Assembly (NCBI GenBank): GCA_947626105.1
Contig: CANQQY010000001.1
Span: 146,013 to 210,012, forward strand
Reading direction: 5' to 3'
DNA: 64,000 nucleotides
DNA from: an uncultured Clostridia bacterium
Lineage (GTDB): Bacteria; Bacillota; Clostridia; Christensenellales; Borkfalkiaceae
Shown: piece after piece, positions 53,392-60,866 of the stretch
Position numbering within the stretch: the stretch's first letter is position 1
How the letters are laid out: the number at the start of each line of letters is the position of its first letter
The notes under the pieces: generated by a model
Seen by the model: the letters and a program-made list of their open reading frames with translations, nothing else
Databases searched by the model: none
Told to the model about the DNA's origin: nothing
Made by a program: the position numbers and the translations under genes

Positions 53392-54101
53392 ATAAAATTC
53401 AACCTATCGCTTTTCGAAGCGTTTTCGCCGAGGTGTCCTTCGACCCTGACTTCGAACCCCGCCCGCCCAAGCATGTCCGAGAGCATCCCTTCGGAATGGA
53501 TATAGCGGATATGCTTTTCGTCGTAGCGGCGGAAGAGTTCCCCTTCCTTCACGAAGAGAGTGACGTCCGTCTCCACACGGTTTTCCCTCAAAGCGTTGAA
53601 TTCGAGATAGGTGACCTCTTCCCTGTCGTCGCCGAACATATTATTTGCAACTTTTTCGCGCAATTTGTATTCGGAACTCACATCGAACCAAAAGATCCCG
53701 CCCTTTTTGAGACATCCTGCAATGCGGCGGAACGCCGCGGGAAGTTTTTCGGGGGGAAGATAATTGAAACAATCGTTGGCGGAGAGGATAAAATCGTACT
53801 TTTTCGGGGCGCGCATCGCGGAAGCGTCGGTTAAGACATAGGGGATCTCCAAACCCTCTTGCTTTGAAAGAGCCGCCGCCTTCGAGAGCATGGCGGGCGA
53901 AATGTCGCCGCCCGTCATCGAATATCCCGCCCGCGCAAGTGCGCGCGAAAATGCGCCGCTTCCGCAGCCGAGCTCGAAGCCTTCCCGCCCCGCACCCAGC
54001 CGCGCAAGCCCCTCAATAAAATACTGCGACCACCGGGGATAGTCGCAGTCGTCGTTCAAAATTTCAAACCATTCTGCAAGATGGTCGTATGCCTGCGTCA
54101 T
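53370..54101 (-). CDS. Class I SAM-dependent methyltransferase
   Basis: The 243-aa Rossmann-fold methyltransferase carries motif I ELGCGSGAFSRALARAGY, an acidic residue at the end of strand 2 (GGDISPAML) and the motif IV-like YDFILSANDCFNYLPPE. The opening QAYDHLAEWFEILNDDCDYPRW is common in a Firmicute family of unknown substrate. No ribosome-binding site is visible before ATG 54101, which lies five bases after the YesL-like gene stop, so translation is likely coupled. The substrate cannot be predicted. Confidence 0.9.
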   Translation of the reverse strand: MTQAYDHLAEWFEILNDDCDYPRWSQYFIEGLARLGAGREGFELGCGSGAFSRALARAGYSMTGGDISPAMLSKAAALSKQEGLEIPYVLTDASAMRAPKKYDFILSANDCFNYLPPEKLPAAFRRIAGCLKKGGIFWFDVSSEYKLREKVANNMFGDDREEVTYLEFNALRENRVETDVTLFVKEGELFRRYDEKHIRYIHSEGMLSDMLGRAGFEVRVEGHLGENASKSDRLNFICGKVSS

Positions 54102-54106
54102 GACAA

Positions 54107-55420
54107 TTACTTGGGGGGAAGCATCTTGGGACGGCGGACCTTTTTGTCCTTCTTCTTTTTCTCGCCCTCCTCCTCGCGAATCGCGCTCTCGAGCTCGTCG
54201 AATTCGCGGTTGTAGGAGACATACTCCTCGTCCCCTTTGTGCTCCTCTTCATACTGTTTGACGTCGGAAACCATCGCCTCCTTGCTCTCGCGGAGCTTTT
54301 TGAGATCGTCGCGCGAGAAGGAATCGGGAAGCTGGTAGAGTTCTACGTCGTCGTCGATGGGTTTGATGGGACGGCTGGCGAGCTTGCTCCTGCCGTTTGC
54401 GACCATGAGTCTCCTGTATTCGCGCAGGGCGGCGCTCTGCTGCTCGGTCTGGGTCTGGGTCTGCGTGTTCATGCTCTGCTTCTCTTTGTTGTAAAGCCCC
54501 CTGCCCGTCGCGACCCCGATATTCGGATTGATGAAACGGTCGAACGCCCACTGGGAGAAATCCAGCCACACGAGGGAAGCGTAGGAAAATCCGATCAGGA
54601 TCAGGAAGAGAATGCCGATGATGCCGAGGAAATTGAGCCCGGAAAAGATCGCAAGGAAGAAGGGCCATGTCGCAAGCGCGGCAAAGAACACCGTCTGCGG
54701 GAAGGTGCCGATCGTCATGACGACGGCGTTTCTGAACAGCGCCCAAGGCCCCTGTTTATAGCTGATGCCCAGCGAGATCATCCAAAGGCACACGAGGAGC
54801 ATAAAGGCGACGATGATATAGCCGACCACCTTGGAAGCGACCAGCCAGCCCGCGCCCGCAAAGCCCCGCGCGACCATGACGTCCGCCATGTTCCCCATGA
54901 GGCGCGCCAAAAAGAGAATGACGGTAAAGAGCAGGACGGCTTCGAGGACGTTCAGAAAGTTGCGGCGGATCCCGCGCATAAAGTCATTCGCGACGAAAAT
55001 GCCCTCCGTCCAGATGAGATTGCGGATGATGTACATTCCGCCCGAGAGCCCGAGCGCGGCGACGATCCCCGCGGGAATGAAGAGGGCGAAATACACGATG
55101 TCATAGTTGAGAATGAGCTGTTCCGCCTGCCCCACGATGTCGGGAACGACGGGGAAAGACATTGCGAGCCCCGCGCCGAACAAGCCGCCCATTCCCGCTA
55201 CCGTGATCTGCATATTTCGCCAGATAATGAGCGCCGCAAGGGGAAGGCAAAAGAGCAGCATCAGAAGATTGACGAGCATGAGCCGTCCGAATCTTCCCTT
55301 CAAAATGTCCCAAAAGAGCCCCCAACGGCTCGTGGGAAGGGTGCTCCGCGCATAATCTTCGCTGCGTTCCTTGCCGATCAGCCAGCGGGCGACCAGTCCT
55401 CTCTTTTCCGTATCTGCCAT
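54107..55420 (-). CDS. YesL-like (DUF624) multispan membrane protein with charged tail
   Basis: The 437-aa protein starts with a soluble segment and the DUF624-like block WGLFWDILKGRFGRLMLVNL, followed by about six hydrophobic helices up to residue ~295. The last ~115 residues are hydrophilic and highly charged, including a Gln/Thr stretch (NTQTQTQTEQQ) and a Lys-rich end, so the tail is probably cytoplasmic. YesL proteins often accompany sugar transport in Firmicutes, but the function is unknown and no transporter lies nearby. The gene leads the methyltransferase-hslO-TPR chain and has a sigma-A promoter and GGAG ribosome-binding site. Confidence 0.8.
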   Translation of the reverse strand: MADTEKRGLVARWLIGKERSEDYARSTLPTSRWGLFWDILKGRFGRLMLVNLLMLLFCLPLAALIIWRNMQITVAGMGGLFGAGLAMSFPVVPDIVGQAEQLILNYDIVYFALFIPAGIVAALGLSGGMYIIRNLIWTEGIFVANDFMRGIRRNFLNVLEAVLLFTVILFLARLMGNMADVMVARGFAGAGWLVASKVVGYIIVAFMLLVCLWMISLGISYKQGPWALFRNAVVMTIGTFPQTVFFAALATWPFFLAIFSGLNFLGIIGILFLILIGFSYASLVWLDFSQWAFDRFINPNIGVATGRGLYNKEKQSMNTQTQTQTEQQSAALREYRRLMVANGRSKLASRPIKPIDDDVELYQLPDSFSRDDLKKLRESKEAMVSDVKQYEEEHKGDEEYVSYNREFDELESAIREEEGEKKKKDKKVRRPKMLPPK

Positions 55421-55473
55421 AATGTAACTCCGAATTTTGCTTGTACGGACGGAAAAAATACCGTCATAGGTTC

Positions 55474-55502
55474 ATTATAACGCAAAGCGGAAAATTTTTC
55501 AA
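55474..55502 (-). promoter_or_regulatory. Sigma-A promoter of the YesL-like/methyltransferase/hslO group
   Basis: TTGAAA (55497-55502), 17 bp, TATAAT (55474-55479). The leader has a small hairpin GACGG/CCGTC near 55448-55465. Confidence 0.85.
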
Positions 55503-55558
55503 GGGAAAGCGCATAAAAGTTTCAAAAACTTTTTCGGAGCGCATAAAATGCGGGAGGA

Positions 55559-55719
55559 ACCCCTCAGTCACTCACTACGTTCGTAACAGCTCCCCTATAA
55601 GGGGCGCCAAGGAGTGCCGCGTCATCCTGAACGAACGTGAAGGATCCCGAAAAACGGAGTCCGAACTTTCCTCCTCGGGATTCTTCCGCTTCGACAAAGC
55701 TCAGGGTCAGAATGACGCG
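55559..55719. repeat. Interspersed stem-loop and fold-back repeats before asd
   Basis: A CCCCTCAGTC...AACAGCTCCCC stem-loop element (55559-55605) is followed by a fold-back (55618-55719) whose ends are CGCGTCAT and ATGACGCG, with GATCCCGA/TCGGGATT inside. The rest of the 55421-55804 gap is the two divergent promoters. Confidence 0.7.
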
Positions 55720-55747
55720 TAAGTCGGGGCGCCAAGCCGTAAAATCC

Positions 55748-55776
55748 TTGCTTTTTCCGCTTTTCTATGCTACAAT
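55748..55776 (+). promoter_or_regulatory. Sigma-A promoter of asd
   Basis: TTGCTT (55748-55753), 17 bp, TACAAT (55771-55776) with an extended -10 TGC. It lies about 28 bp before the start codon. Confidence 0.8.
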
Positions 55777-55804
55777 AACGCAAAAGAAGGCATACGGAGG
55801 GTCT

Positions 55805-56875
55805 ATGAAAAAACGTGTCGGTATCATCGGGGCAACCGGAACGGTGGGGCAGCGTTTTGTGACGCTGCTCGAAAAGCATCCTTTTTTCACGCCCGTTGCC
55901 CTGCTCGCGAGCGCGCGCTCGGCGGGAATGAAATACGGAGAAGCCGTCGCAGGGAAATGGACGCTTCCCACCCCCGTCCCCGCCTATGCGGAAGAGATGG
56001 TTCTTCTCGACGCTTCCGATCCCGCCCGGCTCGCGGGGAAGGTCGATTTCGTATTCTGCGCCGTGGGTCTGCCACAGGCGGAGACGAGGGCGCTCGAAGA
56101 AGGGTATGCGCGGCAGGAGATCCCCGTCGTTTCCAACAATTCCGCCCACCGCTTCACGCCCGACGTCCCAATGGTCATTCCCGAGATCAATCCCGAGCAC
56201 CTTTCCGTCATTCCCGCCCAAAAGAGGCGGCTGGGCACCAAGCGTGGTTTCATCGCGGTGAAGAGCAACTGCTCGCTCCAATCCTATGTCCCCATTCTGC
56301 ACCCTTTGCGGAAATTCGGGATCGAATCCGCCGCCGTCTGCACCTATCAGGCGATCTCGGGCGCGGGGAAAACGTTCGGGACGATGCCCGAGATCTGCGA
56401 CAATCTCATTCCCTATATCGGCGGAGAGGAGGAAAAGAGCGAAAAAGAACCGCTCAAAATCTGGGGAACTGTCGACGGAGATAAAATCGTTCCGGCCGAC
56501 TCCCCCATTCTTACAGCGCAGTGCGTGAGGGTGCCCGTCTCGGACGGACACACCGCCGCCGTGTTTGTCTCCTTCAAGCAAAAGCCGACGCGCGAGGAGA
56601 TCCTGCGCGCATGGGACGACTATGAGGGCGAACCGCAGCGGCTCCACCTCCCCTCCGCGCCCGAAAAGTTCATCACATATTGCGAAGAAAATGACCGTCC
56701 GCAGCCCGCGCTCGACCGCATGCGGGAAAAGGGCATGGGGATCTTTGCGGGACGGCTCCGCCCCGATCCCCTCTTCGACTGGAAGTTCGTCGGACTCTCC
56801 CACAACACCCTGCGCGGAGCCGCGGGAGGCGCGGTGCTCCTCGCCGAACTCCTCGTCGCAAAAGGATATCTTTGA
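55805..56875 (+). CDS. asd: Aspartate-semialdehyde dehydrogenase, archaeal/fungal-like type
   Basis: This enzyme reduces aspartyl phosphate to aspartate semialdehyde, the branch point for diaminopimelate/lysine, threonine and methionine. The 356-aa product has the NADP-binding GIIGATGTVGQRF, SNNSAHRFTPDVP, the catalytic Cys in AVKSNCSLQSYV, the conserved YQAISGAGKTF, and SDGHTAAVF. The long middle insertion and these motifs match the archaeal/fungal form rather than the usual E. coli-type enzyme. Start ATG 55805 follows GGAGGG; the frame open upstream is repeat sequence. dapA and dapB follow in the same direction. Confidence 0.94.
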   Translation: MKKRVGIIGATGTVGQRFVTLLEKHPFFTPVALLASARSAGMKYGEAVAGKWTLPTPVPAYAEEMVLLDASDPARLAGKVDFVFCAVGLPQAETRALEEGYARQEIPVVSNNSAHRFTPDVPMVIPEINPEHLSVIPAQKRRLGTKRGFIAVKSNCSLQSYVPILHPLRKFGIESAAVCTYQAISGAGKTFGTMPEICDNLIPYIGGEEEKSEKEPLKIWGTVDGDKIVPADSPILTAQCVRVPVSDGHTAAVFVSFKQKPTREEILRAWDDYEGEPQRLHLPSAPEKFITYCEENDRPQPALDRMREKGMGIFAGRLRPDPLFDWKFVGLSHNTLRGAAGGAVLLAELLVAKGYL

Positions 56876-56881
56876 CAGTTT

Positions 56882-56908
56882 GCCTGCCCCGAAAGGGCGG
56901 GCTTTTAT
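56882..56908 (+). terminator. Hairpin with T run between asd and dapA
   Basis: The stem GCCTGCCC/GGGCGGGC (one G-T pair) with loop CGAAA is followed by TTTTATT, seven bases after the asd stop. It could terminate part of the transcription or attenuate the downstream dap genes. Confidence 0.7.
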
Positions 56909-56967
56909 TATGGGCGGAAGCGCACCTTTTTCTCCCTCGCCGCATACATTGGCAAGAGGAGAACTGT

Positions 56968-57855
56968 ATGACAGGTTTTTTGCGCGGCGTCGCGACGGCG
57001 CTCATTACGCCTTTTACGGAACACGGGGTCAATTTTCAAACGCTTGAAAAGCTTCTTTCCTTTCAGGAACAGGGCGGCGCGGACGCCGTCGTGATCCTCG
57101 GGACGACGGGCGAGGCGGCTACCATGTCCGAGACAGAGCGCGAGGAAGTCATCCGTTTTGCGCGCAAACGGGTCGGAAAAATGAAGCTCGTCGTCGGGAC
57201 GGGCTCCAACTGTACGGAACGGGCGGTCGCCATGTCAAAACGGGCGGAAGAGCTCGGCGCGGACGGCGTTCTCGCCGTCACCCCCTACTATAATAAGTGC
57301 ACGCAGCGGGGACTTGTCGCCTATTATCGGGAGATCGCGGAGACGGTCTCCCTTCCCGTCATCGCATACAACGTCCCCGCACGGACGGGCGTCAACATTT
57401 TACCCCATACCATGTCCGAGATCGCGTCCATTGAAAACATTGCGGGCATCAAAGAGGCGAGCGGGAATATGGCGCAGGCCGCGGAGACGGCGAGCCTCAT
57501 CCGCGGGCGGTGCGACCTCTACTGCGGCGAGGACGCGCTCAACCTTCCCTTCCTCGCGATCGGCGCAACGGCGCTTGTCTCCGTCCTCTCCAACCTCGTC
57601 CCCGCAGACGTCAAGACGCTTACCGAAAGCGTCTTTTGCGGCGATCTTACTGCGGCGAACCGCATTTCGGACGCCCTTCTCCCCCTCGTAAAGGCATGTT
57701 TTGCGGAAGTTAACCCGATCCCCGTCAAGGAAGGAATGCGCCTTTTGGGCTTTGACGTCGGCAATCCCCGTCCTCCGCTCACCCCCATCGAACCGCAAAA
57801 TTTCGCCCTTCTCGCCGCAGCAATGCGGGCGTACGGCTTACAGGTGAGGGCATGA
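56968..57855 (+). CDS. dapA: 4-hydroxy-tetrahydrodipicolinate synthase
   Basis: DapA condenses pyruvate with aspartate semialdehyde, the first committed step to diaminopimelate and lysine. The 295-aa TIM barrel has LGTTGEAATMSETE, the catalytic Tyr in AVTPYYNKCTQRG, and the Schiff-base Lys in GIKEASGNM. YCGEDAL follows. Start ATG 56968 has GAGGAG upstream. Its stop overlaps dapB as ATGA. asd-dapA-dapB supplies diaminopimelate for peptidoglycan and dipicolinate for spores. No lysine riboswitch is visible. Confidence 0.97.
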   Translation: MTGFLRGVATALITPFTEHGVNFQTLEKLLSFQEQGGADAVVILGTTGEAATMSETEREEVIRFARKRVGKMKLVVGTGSNCTERAVAMSKRAEELGADGVLAVTPYYNKCTQRGLVAYYREIAETVSLPVIAYNVPARTGVNILPHTMSEIASIENIAGIKEASGNMAQAAETASLIRGRCDLYCGEDALNLPFLAIGATALVSVLSNLVPADVKTLTESVFCGDLTAANRISDALLPLVKACFAEVNPIPVKEGMRLLGFDVGNPRPPLTPIEPQNFALLAAAMRAYGLQVRA

Positions 57856-58610
57856 ACATCCTTCTGATCGGCGCATGCGGAAGAATGGGAAGGGCCGTCG
57901 CAGAAACGGCGCCCGCACAAGGGCATACGATCGTCTGCGGCGTAGATTTTACGCCCTCGCCCCCACCCATGTCCTATCCTATCTATGCAAATTTGTCCGA
58001 CACGACGGAGAAAGCGGACGTTGTAATCGACTTCTCCTCCCCGCGCGGGCTCGAAGAACGGCTCGGTATCTGCGAAGCGCACGGGCTTCCCGTCGTACTT
58101 GGCGTCACGGGCTGTTCGCAGGCGGACGACGCCGTGATTTGCCGTTACGGCACCCGCATGACGATCTTTCGGTCGGAAAACCTATCCCTTGGGGTAAATC
58201 TTCTCCGCATGCTCGTGAAGCGTGCCGCAAAGATTTTGGGCGACGGTTTTGATGCGGAGATCGTCGAACGCCATCACGGCCAAAAGGCGGACGCCCCCTC
58301 GGGCACGGCGCTCATGCTCGCAAGGAGCGTTGCAGAGGGATTCGGGGGCGAAAAATATTTTGTCTGCGGGCGGGAAGGCATAACGGGGGCGCGGAAACGG
58401 AACGAAATCGGGATCCATTCCGTGCGCGGCGGGACGATCGTCGGCGATCACGAAGTCATGTTTGCGGGCGAGGACGAGATTTTGACTCTTTCCCATTCTG
58501 CGCAGAGCCGTAAAATTTTTGCGCTCGGCGCCCTCCGCGCGGCAGAATGGCTCTTGGGAAAACCCCACGGAGTCTACAATATGGACGATCTGCTCAGCGA
58601 AATTCTTTGA
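57852..58610 (+). CDS. dapB: 4-hydroxy-tetrahydrodipicolinate reductase
   Basis: DapB (252 aa) reduces the DapA product to tetrahydrodipicolinate with NAD(P)H. The nucleotide-binding GACGRMGRAV is at the N-terminus. VIDFSSPRGLEE and the signature EIVERHHGQKADAPSGTA (catalytic His and Lys) follow, then RGGTIVGDHEVMF. The length is typical. Translation is coupled to dapA by a four-base overlap. Confidence 0.97.
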   Translation: MNILLIGACGRMGRAVAETAPAQGHTIVCGVDFTPSPPPMSYPIYANLSDTTEKADVVIDFSSPRGLEERLGICEAHGLPVVLGVTGCSQADDAVICRYGTRMTIFRSENLSLGVNLLRMLVKRAAKILGDGFDAEIVERHHGQKADAPSGTALMLARSVAEGFGGEKYFVCGREGITGARKRNEIGIHSVRGGTIVGDHEVMFAGEDEILTLSHSAQSRKIFALGALRAAEWLLGKPHGVYNMDDLLSEIL

Positions 58611-58656
58611 GATCTCCGAAAAAATTTCTTTTTTCTTAATTTCTCTTCAATATCGC

Positions 58657-58685
58657 TTGACTTCCCGCACGGTTTTGAATATACT
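58657..58685 (+). promoter_or_regulatory. Promoter of tRNA-Thr
   Basis: TTGACT (58657-58662), 17 bp, TATACT (58680-58685), about 60 bp before the mature tRNA 5' end. Confidence 0.75.
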
Positions 58686-58744
58686 TAAAAAGAATTGCGA
58701 AGGGATTCTTGAAGGTTTCGCTGAAAGAGCCCGCGCATGACAGT

Positions 58745-58820
<76 letters not shown>

Positions 58821-58821
58821 T

Positions 58822-58854
58822 AAAAAAAGGGAATGCAACCGCATCCCCTTTTTT
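58822..58854 (+). terminator. Terminator of tRNA-Thr
   Basis: AAAAAAGGG with ATGC pairs with GCAT and CCCCTTTTTT around an AACC loop directly after the CCA end, leaving a T run. Confidence 0.8.
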
Positions 58855-58874
58855 CATGGAAATTTTTGTATGAG

Positions 58875-58905
58875 AAAAGCCATGCGATCATCGCATGGCT
58901 TTTGA
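58875..58905 (-). terminator. Terminator of the uL15-like membrane protein gene
   Basis: A perfect 13-bp stem AAAAGCCATGCGA/TCGCATGGCTTTT (58875-58903), 17 bp after the stop codon, ends in TTTT on the minus strand. Confidence 0.85.
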
Positions 58906-58919
58906 TATTCGATTCCGTT

Positions 58920-60014
58920 TTAGTTAGCTCTTGCGCGTGTGCGGAGCACTTTGCCGCCGGTGAGAAGGATCATTTTGACCGCTTCGATGGAATAATCGTC
59001 CGCTTCAACGGTGAGCTTTTTATCGAGCGTGCCGCGCGCGAGCACTTTGAGATACGTCACCTTATTGTATCCGGGAAGACGCTTTTTGATCTCCTCGAGC
59101 GTGACCGTCTCGCCATCCTCGAAATACTTTTCCAGCGTATCGACGTTGATGATCCCCGTCTTTGTCCTGTCTGCCACCCGCACGGATTCCTCCACAAGGG
59201 TCTGCGCGATCTCATCCTCGAGAATATTGTCCACTTCCGCCGCGCGCACGCTCTGCATCGTCTCGATATGAGGCGGCTCGACATGTACGGGCTCTTCGGC
59301 CGGGGGCTCGGGCATGGGTGCGGGCGCGGGAACGACGACAGTACGGACGGGCTCCACAACGACCGCCGGTGCAGGCGCGGCAACGGGCACGACGGGCACG
59401 ATCACGGGCTGAACGGGAACAACGGGTTGCACGGGTTGTACAGGCACGGGCTGAACGGGTACGACGGGTTGCACCCTCGGTTGAACGTTCGCCTGCTCGG
59501 TCTTTGCCTTTTTCTTCCGAAGAATGAGGAAGAGCGCTACCCCCGCCCCGACGATGAGGATCGCGAGCACAACGCAGATCGCGACTGCGCCGCCCGGCAC
59601 AAATGCGGCGAGAAGCCACACGGGCGCAAGGGACGCCGCTTTTTTCTTATCGCGTTTCATAAGAGCAATAAGAATGACGATCAGTTCCACGCCAAGGACG
59701 GCCGTGAGCGTGATGACGAGCCACCACAGATCCGTAGATTCTTCATTTTGGGAAGTTTCTTCACTTTTCTCCGTAGTAACGGGAGCATCGGCGGAGAGCG
59801 TCACGACTCCCCTCTCTATCGCGTCTAAATCACTGGCGGCAGGACCCGAAACCGTTTCCACATACGTTTGCGCTGAACCCTCCGCGGCGGCCTCTGCGCT
59901 CCCTACCCGCTCGCCGCGGATCTGCGTCGCGCCGAACAGGACGGCTGCGCCGAGCAGAACCGCAAGCACGGCGAGGATCGCTTTCTTCGCCAAACTGAAC
60001 TGTCTTTCTTTCAT
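58920..60014 (-). CDS. Membrane protein with C-terminal ribosomal protein uL15-like domain
   Basis: The 364-aa protein has an N-terminal hydrophobic signal (residues ~10-30) and an extracytoplasmic Ser/Glu-rich segment. Two membrane regions follow (~97-119 and ~129-166). A Val-Pro-Gln linker (~175-250, repeated PVQPV) leads to a final domain (~283-360). That domain resembles the C-terminal part of ribosomal protein uL15: GIINVDTLEKYFEDGETVTL, then VTYLKVLARGTLDKKLTVEA, then YSIEAVKMILLTGGKV. The true uL15 gene would be in the ribosomal operon elsewhere, so this is an additional membrane-tethered paralogue-like domain. Its role is unknown. The promoter, AAGGAG site and terminator make it a single-gene unit. 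Confidence 0.85.
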   Translation of the reverse strand: MKERQFSLAKKAILAVLAVLLGAAVLFGATQIRGERVGSAEAAAEGSAQTYVETVSGPAASDLDAIERGVVTLSADAPVTTEKSEETSQNEESTDLWWLVITLTAVLGVELIVILIALMKRDKKKAASLAPVWLLAAFVPGGAVAICVVLAILIVGAGVALFLILRKKKAKTEQANVQPRVQPVVPVQPVPVQPVQPVVPVQPVIVPVVPVAAPAPAVVVEPVRTVVVPAPAPMPEPPAEEPVHVEPPHIETMQSVRAAEVDNILEDEIAQTLVEESVRVADRTKTGIINVDTLEKYFEDGETVTLEEIKKRLPGYNKVTYLKVLARGTLDKKLTVEADDYSIEAVKMILLTGGKVLRTRARAN

Positions 60015-60098
60015 ATTTCGCTCCTTTCGGACTTTTGTCTGCTATCTGCGGACAGTTTTCCGCCGCACGGACGGAATTTCTCTTCCGATCCAACTTTA

Positions 60099-60128
60099 TT
60101 TTATCACACATTGAGCGCGTCTGTCAAT
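60099..60128 (-). promoter_or_regulatory. Promoter of the uL15-like membrane protein gene
   Basis: TTGACA (60123-60128), 18 bp, TAAAAT (60099-60104), with a leader of about 80 nt. Confidence 0.75.
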
Positions 60129-60222
60129 AATTTGCGATTTTTTTCACAGAGAGAATCTCAAGATATTTGTCGGCTGAAAATTTGGCATGCACGTTTTTTG
60201 GTTTCCTTTCATAGCATATCGT

Positions 60223-60708
60223 ATGAAAGAGATCGCATATCAACGGCAAGCGGCAGTCCAATATGCACGGCGCTGGGCGTTTTCGCGGAATCCGGCCTAT
60301 TATGACTTCTCACGTATCGGCGGAGATTGCACCAATTTTGCCTCGCAATGCATCTATGCCGGCGCAGGCGTCATGAATTTTACGCCCCTATTCGGCTGGT
60401 TCTACCGCTCCGCGGACGACAGGACGCCTTCATGGACGGGCGTGGAGTATCTTTACAATTTTTTGGTGAAAAACGACGGCGAAGGCCCCTTCGCCGAAGA
60501 GACCGATCTTGACAAATTGGAAATTGGCGATATCGTCCAGCTCGGGAGAAGCACGGGCGATTATTACCACTCCCCCGTCGTCGTGGGTTTCTCCCGCGGA
60601 GATATTCTCGTCGCCGCGCATACTTACGACGCTTTCAATAAGCCGCTTTCAAGTTATTCCTTTGCGACCGCACGGGGGATCCATATCCTCGGCGTAAGAA
60701 AAGACTGA
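60223..60708 (+). CDS. Putative amidase-domain protein (Amidase_6 family)
   Basis: The 161-aa protein matches the Amidase_6 domain known from Firmicute sporulation and cell-wall proteins. It has the opening YQRQAAVQYARRWAFSRNP, the key GGDCTNFASQCIYAG with the presumed catalytic Cys, then SWTGVEYLYNFL, and YYHSPVVVGFS with the His. It has no signal peptide from the chosen start. ATG 60223 is picked because family members begin at this point; an ATG at 60187 in frame would add a hydrophobic stretch. Neither has a ribosome-binding site. The substrate is unproven. Confidence 0.85.
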   Translation: MKEIAYQRQAAVQYARRWAFSRNPAYYDFSRIGGDCTNFASQCIYAGAGVMNFTPLFGWFYRSADDRTPSWTGVEYLYNFLVKNDGEGPFAEETDLDKLEIGDIVQLGRSTGDYYHSPVVVGFSRGDILVAAHTYDAFNKPLSSYSFATARGIHILGVRKD

Positions 60709-60727
60709 GATTTTACAAATGAATGCG

Positions 60728-60755
60728 ATTCCCGCTTGACGGGAATTTATTTTTG
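60728..60755 (+). terminator. Terminator of the amidase-domain gene
   Basis: The stem ATTCCCG/CGGGAAT around CTTGA is followed by TTATTTTT. It overlaps the -35 of the tRNA-Ser promoter. Confidence 0.75.
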
Positions 60756-60764
60756 TGTTAAAAT
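60736..60764 (+). promoter_or_regulatory. Promoter of tRNA-Ser
   Basis: TTGACG (60736-60741), 17 bp, TAAAAT (60759-60764), about 14 bp before the tRNA 5' end. The -35 lies inside the upstream terminator hairpin. Confidence 0.65.
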
Positions 60765-60778
60765 TTTATACGCAAAAA

Positions 60779-60866
60779 GGAAGGTTGGCGGAGCGGTCGA
60801 ACGCGGCGGTCTTGAAAACCGTTGAAGTGAAAGCTTCCGGGGGTTCGAATCCCTCACCTTCCGCCA
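60779..60866 (+). tRNA. tRNA-Ser (anticodon UGA)
   Basis: The 88-nt class II tRNA has acceptor GGAAGGT/ACCTTCC, the anticodon loop CTTGAAA, a long variable arm (AAGTGAAAGCTTCCGG region), T-loop TTCGAAT, discriminator G and an encoded CCA. It reads UCA codons. Its 3' end is shared with the recombinase gene of the inserted element. Confidence 0.95.
60843..60866. other. Probable attachment-site core in the tRNA-Ser 3' end
   Basis: The T-arm/acceptor 3' part of tRNA-Ser forms the boundary between chromosome and mobile element. The recombinase coding sequence runs into it by 13 bases. The matching second att copy would be beyond the window's right end. The exact crossover core cannot be fixed without it. 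Confidence 0.55.

Noticed and set aside
55720..56967. Lysine riboswitch before asd or dapA
   Set aside because: Leaders are too short (about 28 and 92 bp) and only a simple terminator-like hairpin is visible.
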